Source: Paramecium sonneborni (lineage: Eukaryota > Ciliophora > Oligohymenophorea > Peniculida > Parameciidae). Taken from it: 64,000 bases of DNA. The stretch is taken from contig CAJJDN010000002.1 of assembly GCA_905182985.1 (NCBI GenBank), forward strand, positions 1 to 64,000, in the 5' to 3' direction. The notes below the pieces were generated by a model that made no database searches, was not told the DNA's origin, and saw only the letters and a program-made list of their open reading frames with translations. Within the stretch, counting starts at the first letter, position 1; each line of letters begins with the position of its first letter. A program made the position numbers and the translations under genes. Below, one piece after another: positions 42,733-53,993 of this stretch.

Positions 42733-45700
42733 ATGATCGAGCTTTTTAAAACTTTAAACTAAAATGTAAATGATTCAAAAGAAACTTTTAAAATTATTCA
42801 AGAACTAGAATCTTATGGTATTAATTCAAAATAAATGTTATGGGAAATGGATGAAGAGGATTTAAACAAATTTGGTTTCAATAAATAAATGTTAGAATTA
42901 AAGTGCTTGCCAGAAACTTTCAAAAACTTTATAGAAATAAAATTTAAACATTCTAAATTTGAAGATACTATTTAGAAATTAATAGATGGAGGAATAGAGA
43001 GCGAAGACTAACTATTTCAGTTAAGTGAAGATATAGCATTTAATAGTTATCTAATCCCAAAATACACTTTTAGAAAATGGAAGACTGAAAAATAAAATTC
43101 TTTAATCACAAGGTAACAATCAAATGGTTCTATAAATTTAAATAAACCTTAAATGAATACTTAATGCCCTATTAATTATAATGGATTAATCTCAACTAAA
43201 GATTCTGCATTATATTAAAATCAAACAACATTGAATACAAATAGTTAACCATTTACCTTTAATTAATGATAAACTTAAGTTAATTAAAATAATTAATATT
43301 AAACTCATTAAATCATTGAATAGTAAAAATAAGTACCAGTACAAAATTCTTAGAATAATGAAGATTTGTTGTTAAAATAACAATTGAAAACACTTTTATC
43401 TAAATTATAAAAAATTGAATAAAAAAATGGATTAATTTATTATTAGTATCCAAAGTATCAAAAATAAGATATTAAAAATTTGTAAGAGTATAAAACAATA
43501 ATTATGATTGGTTAAACTGGGAGTGGTAAAACTACTTTAATTAACTTTTTTTTGAATTATTATTTAGGAGTAAAATTTATAGATGATTTTCGATTAATCT
43601 TGATTAATGAGTCAAACTTAAACATATCAAAAACATAAGCAATAAGTTAAACTTAAGATGTTATAATTTATTATATAAAGCCTTTTAATAATAATCCTGG
43701 ATTAAGAATTATTGATACACCTGGATTTGGAGATACCAGAGGTATTCAATAGGATCAAAAAATAGCAGAAAAAATTCATTTAACTTTCTAGAAGAATGTA
43801 GAAACTTTAACAACTATTTGTTTTTTAGTTTAAGCATCTAATGCTAGGCTAACTATAAATTAAAACTACATATTAGATCAAATTCTATAAATGTTTGGAA
43901 AGGATGTAATTGAAAATTTTGTCTTNNNNNNNNNNNNNNNNNNNNNNNNNNNNNNNNNNNNNNNNNNNNNNNNNNNNNNNNNNNNNNNNNNNNNNNNNNN
44001 NNNNNNNNNNNNNNNNNNNNNNNNNNNNNNNNNNNNNNNNNNNNNNNNNNNNNNNNNNNNNNNNNNNNNNNNNNNNNNNNNNNNNNNNNNNNNNNNNNNN
44101 NNNNNNNNNNNNNNNNNNNNNNNNNNNNNNNNNNNNNNNNNNNNNNNNNNNNNNNNNNNNNNNNNNNNNNNNNNNNNNNNNNNNNNNNNNNNNNNNNNNN
44201 NNNNNNNNNNNNNNNNNNNNNNNNNNNNNNNNNNNNNNNNNNNNNNNNNNNNNNNNNNNNNNNNNNNNNNNNNNNNNNNNNNNNNNNNNNNNNNNNNNNN
44301 NNNNNNNNNNNNNNNNNNNNNNNNNNNNNNNNNNNNNNNNNNNNNNNNNNNNNNNNNNNNNNNNNNNNNNNNNNNNNNNNNNNNNNNNNNNNNNNNNNNN
44401 NNNNNNNNNNNNNNNNNNNNNNNNNTAATTAATGATAAACTTAAGTTAATTAAAATAATTAATATTAAACTCATTAAATCATTGAATAGTAAAAATAAGT
44501 ACCAGTACAAAATTCTTAGAATAATGAAGATTTGTTGTTAAAATAACAATTGAAAACACTTTTATCTAAATTATAAAAAATTGAATAAAAAAATGGATTA
44601 ATTTATTATTAGTATCCAAAGTATCAAAAATAAGATATTAAAAATTTGTAAGAGTATAAAACAATAATTATGATTGGTTAAACTGGGAGTGGTAAAACTA
44701 CTTTAATTAACTTTTTTTTGAATTATTATTTAGGAGTAAAATTTATAGATGATTTTCGATTAATCTTGATTAATGAGTCAAACTTAAACATATCAAAAAC
44801 ATAAGCAATAAGTTAAACTTAAGATGTTATAATTTATTATATAAAGCCTTTTAATAATAATCCTGGATTAAGAATTATTGATACACCTGGATTTGGAGAT
44901 ACCAGAGGTATTCAATAGGATCAAAAAATAGCAGAAAAAATTCATTTAACTTTCTAGAAGAATGTAGAAACTTTAACAACTATTTGTTTTTTAGTTTAAG
45001 CATCTAATGCTAGGCTAACTATAAATTAAAACTACATATTAGATCAAATTCTATAAATGTTTGGAAAGGATGTAATTGAAAATTTTGTCTTTTTGTTTAC
45101 TTTTTGTGATGGAGGGTAACCATAAGCAAAATAAGCATTGGAATTCAAAGGAGATATTAATAATAATGGTTGTGCTATTGCAGACTAAATTCCAAAAATA
45201 CCTGAGCCCTGGTATCTTAAATTTAATAGTTCGGCATTTACGGCTTCAAATAAGGATAAAAATGGAGATGATATTGAAATGACATAGTTATTTTGGAACA
45301 TAGGTATTAAAAGCTTTGAGTAGCTAATTTAAAAAATAAAAAAGAATACAGATATTAGTTTATAATTAACAAGGGATGTGATTACAGAGAGAAAAAAAAT
45401 TATGAATACAATATAGCATTTGCGAATTTCGATATCAAAACTATTAAATTTGATGGATGAACATAAATAAACTTATAAAATTATTGAATAATGTAGTGCT
45501 GCTATGATTGATTCTTAGAATTTTACAATTTAATAAACAAGATATAAAATAGAGTAAATTAATTTGAAATAAAGTGAATATGTAACGAATTGTATTAAAT
45601 GTAATTATACCTGCCATTATCCTTGCTTTATACCTGAAGATAGTAATAAATCTTAATGTACTGCAATTACTAATGATTACTGTACAGTATGTTAAAATAA

Positions 45701-46178
45701 ATGCCATTGGAATGTTCATAAAAATATGTCTTATAGATTTGAAAGTAAATAATATTATGAACAAGTTGAATTATCTGAATTAAAAAAAAAATATCTTTAG
45801 AGTAAATCAGATAAAAATTAAAGATAATAAATCTTGGATGGAATTGAAAGTCAATATGACCACGCTTAATTTGAATGTATGGAGTAATAAACTTTATTAA
45901 TGAAATCAATGAATAAACTTAATGAAATAGCTTTATAACCTGCTGTTTTTAAACACTAAGAAGAATATTTAGAAATGATGATTTAAGAAGAATCATCAAA
46001 AAAGGATCCAGGATGGAAAGAACGAATATAAACCTTATTAGATATGAAAGAAAATTGGAAAGTAGTGAGAGAAATATATACTGGATCTGGATAAGTACAA
46101 CTAACTTAAGAATTTTACAGAAAAGAGATTAAATGTAAAAAAAATAAAGGGTTTTTGAGTAAATTTAATCCTTTTTGA
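42733..46178 (+). CDS. SAM-like domain GTPase with C-terminal cysteine-rich region (paralogue B), interrupted by a gap
   Basis: Reads through to 43925, where 500 N follow; the 666 bp before the gap reappear after it (44426-45091). Joining 42733-43925 directly to 45092-46178 gives 2280 nt, 759 residues, one unbroken frame, so the gap is probably an assembly duplication. Two SAM-like helical blocks (TFKIIQELESYGINSKQML; FEDTIQKLIDGGIES) are followed by a Gln/Asn-rich linker, Walker A GQTGSGKTT (260-268) and DTPGFGDTRG (328-337), then FLFTFCDGG. Further on is a complete Cys/His cluster (CIKCNYTCHYPC and CTVCQNKCHWNVH) typical of a zinc-binding module, and a coiled tail. AIG1/septin-like GTPase class; function unknown. 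Confidence 0.72.
43260..43925. repeat. 666-bp block, copy 1 (left of gap)
   Basis: Matches 44426-45091 base for base where compared, offset 1166, ending exactly at the first N. Part of the SAM-GTPase coding sequence, including its G1 and G3 motifs. Confidence 0.9.
43926..44425. other. Run of 500 N (sequence gap)
   Basis: A run of exactly 500 N, a conventional placeholder size rather than a measured one. It lies between two identical 666-bp blocks. Confidence 0.98.
44426..45091. repeat. 666-bp block, copy 2 (right of gap)
   Basis: Begins exactly after the last N and repeats 43260-43925. From 45092 the sequence continues into the 3' half of the GTPase gene. Confidence 0.9.
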
Positions 46179-46643
46179 GAAAATAATATAAATTTATAAA
46201 TAATATTAATTCTTTTTTCTAATCTTCTAATAATTCAAATAAATAACTTAGTTCAAAATAATATATTATTTGAACTAATAAACAACTATATTCAACTATC
46301 ACTATAAATTTAAACAGAAACCAAATTTTCCATATATTATAAATCTTTATAACCTCAAAGTTCAAATCTCCAATTAAATGATAAAAAAAATAAAAGTCAA
46401 TATACAAAAGTTCTTTATCAAAAAATTTAAATTACTAATCTTTATATTTTGAATAACACTAACAACTATAGCGAAAGCCATACTACAATAGATAGTTGAA
46501 AATAATTTAGTTTATTGAATTAGTATGAAATTTTAAAATGTGTTTGATATACAATAAATTTTCCTTTAGCATATTTCTAACTAACAGTTTATATAATATA
46601 TATATTAATGAAGATAAATTCTGCCAGTTAATAAAAGTTAACT
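46179..46643. other. Intergenic, nothing recognised
   Basis: About 465 bp of AT-rich DNA containing the GTPase gene's 3' region and the PP2C gene's promoter. A TATATAATATATATA run lies near 46590-46606, about 40 bp before the PP2C start. No further feature. Confidence 0.4.
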
Positions 46644-48150
46644 ATGAATAGACCTTAAACAACTCCTTAAAAGGCAGGATAGTCACCTATAAAGAAGAAT
46701 AAGTATGAAAAATAATTGAAATAAAAGGTATTTGGTTTAATCAGGTGTTTCATCGCTAGCTAAAACTGATAATAAAGTGTCAAAATCAACAGCATTATCT
46801 CATGATTTAATTTCTTTAATAAAAAATGGTGGAAATGCTCATCAAAATAACTAATAATTGGATAGAAAATAAAATTCTAGGAGTAAATGTATTTTGGACA
46901 TAAATGATGCAAATTAAAAAAAAAATAGACCAAATTCAAGACAATAAATCTAAAATTTAGTAAAAAGTAAGAAACCTGATAGCAATTTAAAATATCATGA
47001 GGAACTGATTTAAAAGCAATTTCAGAAATTGTTAGATCTACAAAAGCAACATTAATAAACTCATAAATCACCACCTTAAATACATAGTAGAGCAATGAGT
47101 AATGGTGATTTAAAGCCAACAAGTGATATTGCAAATAAGTTAATAGAATATATAAAGAAATAATCAGCTAAGAAAATTAAAGGTTATAGATCAATATCTA
47201 ATCCGGATATAATTGTGACTGATAGAAGATTAATATCAAAATATGCAGTTAAGTAAATAGTTTATATAAAATAATAGAACTTAAGCAGGAATGTTACATA
47301 CAAAGTAAGAGAAAGTAAATTAGGATTCTTATGCAATTCATGAAGGAATAGGAAATATAGATAATTCATATTTACTTTAAGTTTCAGATGGACATGGAGT
47401 TAATGGTCATGAAGTTGCTTAATTTGTTTAGGAAAGATTACCTATAATAATAGATTAGTTATTAAAATCTCATAAAATAGGAAAGAATGATTAAGATATG
47501 ATGATATAAGTGATTTTAAGATAAGCATTTGAAAGAACAACAAAAGAATTATATTCTTCAGGAATTGATATAACATTTAGTGGAGCTACAACAGTATGTT
47601 TATTGATTATTGAACATGTTGGTTGGTGTGCAAATATTGGAGATTCAAGAGCTATTTTAGGAAGATAAAAGGATGGATTACATGTTGTTGAATTATCTCA
47701 TGATTAAAAACCAGATTTACCAAAAGAAGAAAAAAGAATAATATAAAGTGGAGGAAGAGTGTAAGCATATTCAGATGAAGAAGGAAATCCTATTGGTCCT
47801 GCTAGAGTTTGGTTAATAGATGAAAATATTCCAGGATTAGCAATGTCTCGAAGTTTTGGTGATTATGTAGCTGCTTAAGTAGGTGTAATCTCTATTCCAG
47901 AAATTATTAAACACACATTTTAAAATGACAAATTCTTAATCATGGCATCAGATGGAATTTGGGAGTATTAATTCATTTTTATTTAAGATTTCTCGATAAT
48001 AAATGGATTGTTGAAGTTGTTTATGGATATTATTTGAAAAATGATGCTGAAGGAGCAGTTGAAAGATTAGTAAAAGAAGCCACTGAAGCATGGTAAAAAG
48101 AAGATGAAGTTATAGATGATATTACTTGCATTGTTGCATTTTTGAATTGA
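46644..48150 (+). CDS. PP2C-family protein phosphatase
   Basis: 477 residues after removing introns of 25, 25 and 23 nt, giving 1434 coding nt. After a polar Ser/Asn/Lys-rich extension of about 200 residues, the PP2C (PPM) catalytic domain is complete: VNQDSYAI, LQVSDGHGVNGHEVA, SGATTVCLLI, GWCANIGDSRAILGR, IQSGGRVQAY, PGLAMSRSFGDYVA, MASDGIWEFL and DDITCIVAFL. The metal-binding aspartates (QDS, DGHG, SDG, DDI) are all present, so it should be an active Mn2+/Mg2+-dependent Ser/Thr phosphatase. The N-terminal extension is likely regulatory. The substrate cannot be inferred. Start is the first ATG; the first intron removes the only frame conflict. Confidence 0.87.
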
Positions 48151-48220
48151 TAAACAATAAATATCTTAACAATATATATTTCTATTTTTAATCTCTAATT
48201 TTATTAAATATATTATTTTA

Positions 48221-49060
48221 ATGTCAGACAAACCAAATATTCCTGCACCTAATTCTTTGGTTAAATATGCAAGTGCCACTTTGGTTTCTACTTCTGGAAA
48301 ACCTATTAAAGATAAAAAAAAAGGAAGAGATGCAGCTCCATAGTCAATTACTAATGCATAAACAGAGGATATATTAAATTCAATTCTTCCTCCAAGAGTA
48401 TTATATTAATTCCCTAATTTAGGAATATACAATGGAAAAATAATAATTATGGATTTAATGTGTCTCTTCCACTCCTGCAAAAAGAGTAAATTTATTTTAT
48501 ATTCAAAATAGGAAGATGTTATTCTGCTTTAAGAAAATTTAGATAAAAAATTATAATAGAGATAAGCCAGAGAAACTGGTATATGCCCTATTCGAGAAGA
48601 ATTATATGCTTAATGTTTTGATGAACTTATAAGACAAGTAATATTTGTAAGTTACAATTAGATTACAATAAATTGTGCTGAAAGAGGACTATTATTAGTT
48701 CGAGTTAGAGATGAAATAAGGTAGACAATTTAGGCTTATTAAACTTTATATGAGAGTTCTATTGCTTTTGGCATGAGGAAAGCCTTATAAGCAGAATAAA
48801 GAAAAGTAATTATAAAAATATAGAATTTTTAGACTGATTACAATAATAAAATTAAGTAATTAGAAACTGAATGTCAAGATCTAACAAAACAGGTTGAAAA
48901 AATAGAAAGCACCATAGAAGATATGCAAAGATTGGATTAAGAATAATAAGAAAATGAAGAAGCTAAACACAGAGATTAAGTCAATTTCTTAAAAAATGCA
49001 AACAAAGTGTATAAAGAAGAATTAGAGAAGTTTCTCACAGGGGCTAACGTTAAAAAATGA
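48221..49060 (+). CDS. DNALI1/p28: Inner-arm dynein light chain p28 (DNALI1)
   Basis: 254 residues after removing introns of 25, 26 and 24 nt; the total equals the usual p28 length (253-258). The family signature is almost unbroken: LNSILPPREYT, SSTPAKR, QENLDKKLQQRQARETGICP, IREELYAQCFDELIRQ, INCAERGLLLVRVRDEIRQT, AYQTLYESSIAFGMRKALQA, followed by a long coiled coil. p28 is a subunit of inner dynein arms a, c and d and links them with actin and centrin in the axoneme. Start at the only ATG giving the Ser/Lys-rich N-terminus typical of the family. Conserved residues lie in all exons, so the splice model is well supported. Confidence 0.95.
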
Positions 49061-50599
49061 TTAATATAATATTACATTTGAAAAAAGTAGAATTCTTTTG
49101 TTTTAAAATATATGAATAATAAAATTAGATAGATGATGATAACTATAAGTTAATTGACTAAAAAAATTACTATTCTTATCTAAGTACATAATTTGACTCA
49201 AAAGTAAATTTATTATATTTTTGATAATAAGAAAAAAATTATAATGTTGTTTGTTATCAAGACTTTTCCTTTGAAATTAATACATTAAAATGTCAATTAA
49301 ATTTTATAACATAAATTAAAATGAAGCCTCAACTATAATTTTATCTTGTCACTAAAGTCTTACTACAAAGAAACCTAATTAAATTTCTTACAATAATAAT
49401 TAAATAAAAAAAGAGTAAATAATTCTGAGAGTAAGATGGAATTTATTATTATTATAATTATTGATTGATTGATTTATAACTGAAAATATTATGAACTTAA
49501 TAGGAGAAGACAAAAATAATCCATTATTATTAGGAATTATCTTCCAATTATATATCAAATACAAATAAGACTGAAATGAGAATAATTAAGGCCACAACTC
49601 AAATGATATTGTTTTTAATTTTAATTATATCTACCTATATCACTAAAAGCGTAATTTAGACATACTCATTAGTATATAAATAGGTTTAGCAACTCTTCAA
49701 TCGAAAAAATTAAATAATGAATAAACTTACTGCTAAATCAATATATGAAATAACTGTAAAAAGCTATTTAGGGAAATCATGAAATAGGAAAAAGCAGAAG
49801 TATTATTTGATTTTAAAAAAAATCAATTTTTAGGAAGATAACATTCTTCCTAAAATTATCAATTCTAATGTCAAATATAGTTGCAGATGTCTATGTAAAT
49901 TGAGGTTAATGTTGACGTTTTATTAATATTAAAAGTATAAGGCCTTATGATGCAATTTAGCAGTAAAACTTTAAAACTACTAAAATAATTACTAAAGTTA
50001 AATTAGCAGTTAAAGAACTGAATATTTTTAGAATAATTTTTTGTTAATAAATTTAAAATCATATAAACTCAATGAATAAAAAAATTATTTTGACATAATT
50101 ATTGAAAAAAAGAATTAGAAATCGCTATTAAAAAGGAGTAAAGTAAAAGTTTCTGGTTTTGATATTTTTTAAATGCTAAGACTTTTTTTACAATTAGCAA
50201 TACCATCAGCTTCTTTTGCAACAATTTCATAATGCAATAAAAATGATATTATCAGAATTTCAAACCCTATAATAAATTCTTAAATATTCTACTTTTCTTT
50301 TGTTGTGATAAAATAACAATTTATAAATTAAAATGAAGGAAAAGAATGATTAAGTTAATCAAAGAATAATTAAATTCTGTATTGGATGTGAATTCTAAAA
50401 TAGAATAATGGATTCAAATCAAGTTGATTTAATTTCATTTACAAATACTTAAAAACCATCATCGTTTATTAACCACTCATTTTGTTATTTTATATAAATA
50501 TGTTCTTTTGTAAATTTATATAAAAATATATATAATAATTCGAACATTCTTTAAAAGTTTTTAAGTTGGTTCTTTCGATTAAAAATAAATATATATTTT
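49061..50599. other. Long non-coding stretch with one doubtful ORF
   Basis: The longest gene-free interval here, about 1.5 kb, very AT-rich. Only a weak open frame of about 80 codons (plus strand, about 49779-50020; contains MSMQIEVNVDVLLILKVQGL) stands out, without support from length, motifs or introns. No repeat or RNA is evident. Confidence 0.4.
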
Positions 50600-51265
50600 A
50601 TGGACTCTTAATACGAGGAGGGAGAAATAATGACTCAGAAGAGCGATAAACTAGAACGTATAAATAGTGAATCCTCTTTACGCTCTCTTGTAATTTCCTA
50701 AATTTATTTATAGAGTGACACAAATGGGGATGATAGAGTGCGTAAATTCTAATAAGAAAATACGAGTTCTTTTTCTTATGACTGCGCCATCTTTAATTTT
50801 TTAGGCCATTGTACACAAGTTGGTTGCAAGTATTTCTATTTATATTTTTTTAGAAAAAGACATATCTTATTATAAGATGGATTAGAATAATTCATCACTG
50901 AGAATATGCAATTATTGAATTAATTGATTAATAGTGGTTAAAAAATTAGAGTTCCTATTGAAAGGATATTAAATAGAGAAATTCTCAATTCAAAACACCA
51001 AGTAATCAAACCTAAAGTTATAATTAATTACAATCAAGAACTCTGTGAAAATTATAAAAGAGCCTTAACTCATAAATTAAGAAAAGATATTGATAAAATG
51101 GAAGATAAACTCAAAACCATTTCCTATCTCAAGAAATGGGTGAGACACAATTTCGTAGATGCTAGAGATTTTAGTGAATTGTACTATTCTCTAAATTCTA
51201 CATAATAAATACATTTTATGAACTTTTTTAAAGTTCTTGAGTTATAGCCACCCTCGTTTCAATGA
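50600..51265 (+). CDS. CCCH zinc-finger protein
   Basis: About 213 residues if a 24-nt intron (GTATTTCTATTTATATTTTTTTAG) is removed inside the finger. The finger then reads C-x8-C-x4-C-x3-H (CAIFNFLGHCTQVGCKKRH), a CCCH-type fold that commonly binds RNA. The N-terminus is acidic and Ser-rich (MDSQYEEGEIMTQKSDKLER), and a helical charged region follows (LTHKLRKDIDKMEDKLKTIS; LKKWVRHNFVDARDF). CCCH proteins act in mRNA turnover or processing, but the other regions give no clue. Only one finger is present, which is less than in most RNA decay factors. Confidence 0.6.
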
Positions 51266-51888
51266 TCATTATACATATAAAGTTTGTTTCTGTGTATATA
51301 TTAACAATCATCTAATCTTTAAATTGCAAATATATATATCAAAAATGAAAGTTTTCATTCTAGTTTTTTCAACTAAATAAATTTTCATTCTTCTTTTCCA
51401 TTTAACTTAAAAAGAACAGAGAACTTATTAAGAATATTTCAGATCCTTTATCCTTGAATATCGTTAGTATGAAAGCTGTTTATAAGTATGTGTTTTATTT
51501 AATTTTTTCAAATTACTCTTCATCTTGAAGTATTATGAATTGTTAAACAAAGTTAGAAATAATTATGTATGTAAGAGTTTCTAAATTAGATTGGTTTAAA
51601 TTATGTTCGAAAGTAAAACACTAATTATTGGCATTATTCTATATAATGAATTATTTTTAGAACAATTATTAGTTTTAGGAAAATCAACTGACTAGATTTT
51701 TTTTGGCTTCTGCATATACTTAAATAAACTGTGTTATGATCTATTTCATAATATCTTCCTTATATAAAAGGTAGCATAATTCGATAGATGAAGTTAATTT
51801 TCCTAGTATGCCTAGAACTATAGTAAAGTGTTTGTTTCTAGAGATTTTTGTAATTGTTATAATTAATTGGTTTAGAACCCTCATTAAT
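51266..51888. other. Intergenic or unresolved coding stretch
   Basis: A plus-strand frame from about 51344 to 51806 is open and hydrophobic (LGKSTDQIFFGFCIYLNK), with a possible Tyr/Phe-rich shadow frame beside it. No domain or consistent splice model was found, so no gene is claimed. Confidence 0.3.
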
Positions 51889-52532
51889 ATGATTAAAAGA
51901 GATTATTTGTCATTTCATTAAGTTTTTGAATAAAGAGTATAGTTTAAATGTCACTAAAGACTTGTAGCTTAAGCTAGAGGTTCAAGCTATAATGACTCTG
52001 ATTATTCAAAGTTAATTGATCAAATAACTGGGTTTTAGTAGAAGATGAGAAAAAGAAATCATTAAATTCAAGAGTAACAAATATAAGCAAAAAATGAGAT
52101 ACTATCTTAACGATTAAGATCTATTCAGAAAACTGAGCCAAAATTACAAATAAATGACCTAAAAATATTTAGTTCTCGAAAGTAATTTCAGCTGCAATTT
52201 GATCGGGAAGTAACAAAACAAAATTCTCGACTGAGAGAGAGAATAAAGTCGATGTATAATTAGGAATTATATAAAGTGAGTCCCAAATAAATAGAAAATC
52301 TCTGAATTAAGATTTTGTGAGACATTAAATAACTTTAGAACGCATGCAAAAGTTTAAGAGAAAGAATAATCGATGTGTATTAAAGTCGTTAGAGAGAATA
52401 GAAAATAGTGAATCACAAAAATTATATTTGAAATGCAATACTCAAACAATAAAAACTGAGCCAGATAAGGAATATAGTGCATGTAGATCGAACACTAACA
52501 AAGTACTAAGTTTTATAAATCTAATTGATTGA
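51889..52532 (+). CDS. Coiled-coil protein, possibly CFAP97-like
   Basis: 206 residues after removing a 23-nt intron (GTATAATTAGGAATTATATAAAG), total coding length 621. The order resembles the gene at 36933: basic coiled segment (GFQQKMRKRNHQIQEQQIQ), then LKIFSSRKQFQLQFDREVTK followed by QNSRLRERIKSIESQINRK, a pattern reminiscent of the CFAP97 (Hemingway) motif of ciliary proteins. The tail is Lys-rich (ERMQKFKRKNNRCVLKS) and Asn/Thr-rich. The assignment is suggestive only. The gene is convergent with the surface-protein gene; the stops are about 98 bp apart. Confidence 0.5.
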
Positions 52533-52574
52533 TTTTAAACAATAAGAAAATTAAATACATAAATTTAATTTTTT

Positions 52575-52626
52575 GATTATGTTGATATGTTGTATAATGT
52601 TGTATAATGTTATATTATGTTGTATT
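52575..52626. repeat. Short 10-bp-period tandem repeat
   Basis: About four imperfect copies of GTTGTATAAT in the short interval between two convergent genes (52533-52629). It may be part of both genes' 3' regions. Length variation between strains is likely. Confidence 0.75.
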
Positions 52627-52629
52627 AAA

Positions 52630-53882
52630 TCATAAAATTGATAACATCATCAATCCAAAGAAGATAATGGAAATCATAATTTATGAGGAAGTCTCATCAT
52701 CACATGAAGTTCCAGAACAATTTTCAGAATTATAAGCCTATACTTCTGCATCAGTGGGACATGAAGCATCAGTAGATTCTTTAATACATGTAGAAGATGT
52801 AGATGCAACAGCTGAAGCATCTGAAACATCAGTAAGGATTCTTCTACTAGATGATTAAGTTAGAACAGCATCTGAAGCAATGATTACATTATTAGCTAAG
52901 AATTTGAATTTGATTTCATAAATGGTTCCATCAGTTGTTTTATTATGCAATTTAGGTTTCACTTGTTTAGTTACTCCATTAGCCGTAACAGTTATTTAAG
53001 AATCTCCAGGATGCCATTTTCCATCATTGAATCCATTTTCTGTTATACTTTATTTAAAGTAAATAGTTTCATCTACTACTAATTCTGGATTAGCTACAAT
53101 GTTTTAACAAGTAGAATCACTTCCACAACATTCTAATTTTGAAGCAGCTTATTAGACGCATTTTGTTTATGCAGCATCAGCACATACTGGTTATCCTCTA
53201 AGTTTTGGTTAGAATACAAAATTATTTAATGTTGATAAGTCAGTTGTCATATTGGCAACAAAATTGAAAGCAAAAGACACAATTTATTTAGTATATTAAG
53301 TTGTTGAGGCATCTACATTTATTGCATAAAATCCTTAATATACAACTAAATCAGTCTAAGTATCCTTAGCCAAATAGGTGTCAAAGTTACTATTTAATGA
53401 TAATCATATATAGAATACCTCTTTTCAATCAAGAAAAACCATGATCTTGAGTTATCAGTATTTAGTACTGATGTCAAAGTAGATGAATCTATCGTTTCAT
53501 TTATAAACCCAACTTTAAATCTGACAAGACTAACTGATAAACAACTATTAGCAACTTCTAATGCTGTTTCTAATCCAGTTGAGTTTTAAAATTTTAAGGA
53601 TACTTTTAGATTTCCATTTTCTAATGTCAATCCAAATTCTGGTTTATTTGGTAGTTAATCTGCACCAGAGTTTTGTTTTTTCTATTTGAAATAGTTTAAT
53701 TTGGATGCACAAGTTCCAGCTTCTATGCATTCTCCATTTACAGCTATTTAGGTCTCAGTACAATCTTAAGGATTAGATTTTTCAGCTTATGTCTATCCTT
53801 ATGAATTTCCTGTAGAGTTACCTGTTTGTGCAAACACTACAATTGTTAAACTAAGCAAGAATAATAGTTAATTTTGTTTCAT
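52630..53882 (-). CDS. Secreted, probably GPI-anchored surface protein
   Basis: 407 residues after removing a 29-nt intron (GTATTCTATATATGATTATC...ATAG). An N-terminal signal peptide (LLFLLSLTIVVFA) is followed by a Thr/Asn/Gln-rich linker with glycosylation sites and a region with repeated cysteines (CTETQIAVNGECIEAGTC; CADAAQTKCVQQ; LECCGSDSTC; ESTDASCPTDAEV). The C-terminus is Ser-rich (ENCSGTSCDDETSSQ), ending with a hydrophobic tail (MISIIFFGLMMLSIL), as in GPI-anchored proteins. Ciliates carry many such surface antigens, but this lacks the strict periodic cysteine framework of the classical immobilisation antigens. Function is unknown; cell-surface location is inferred. Confidence 0.72.
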
Positions 53883-53993
53883 TAAATAAATTCATTGACA
53901 ATTTTTGTAATTTATATAAACTAATATAGAACATTCTATGTAAAGCCAATACATTCTAGATAATTATTGATAATATTAATTTTTGATTATAAT

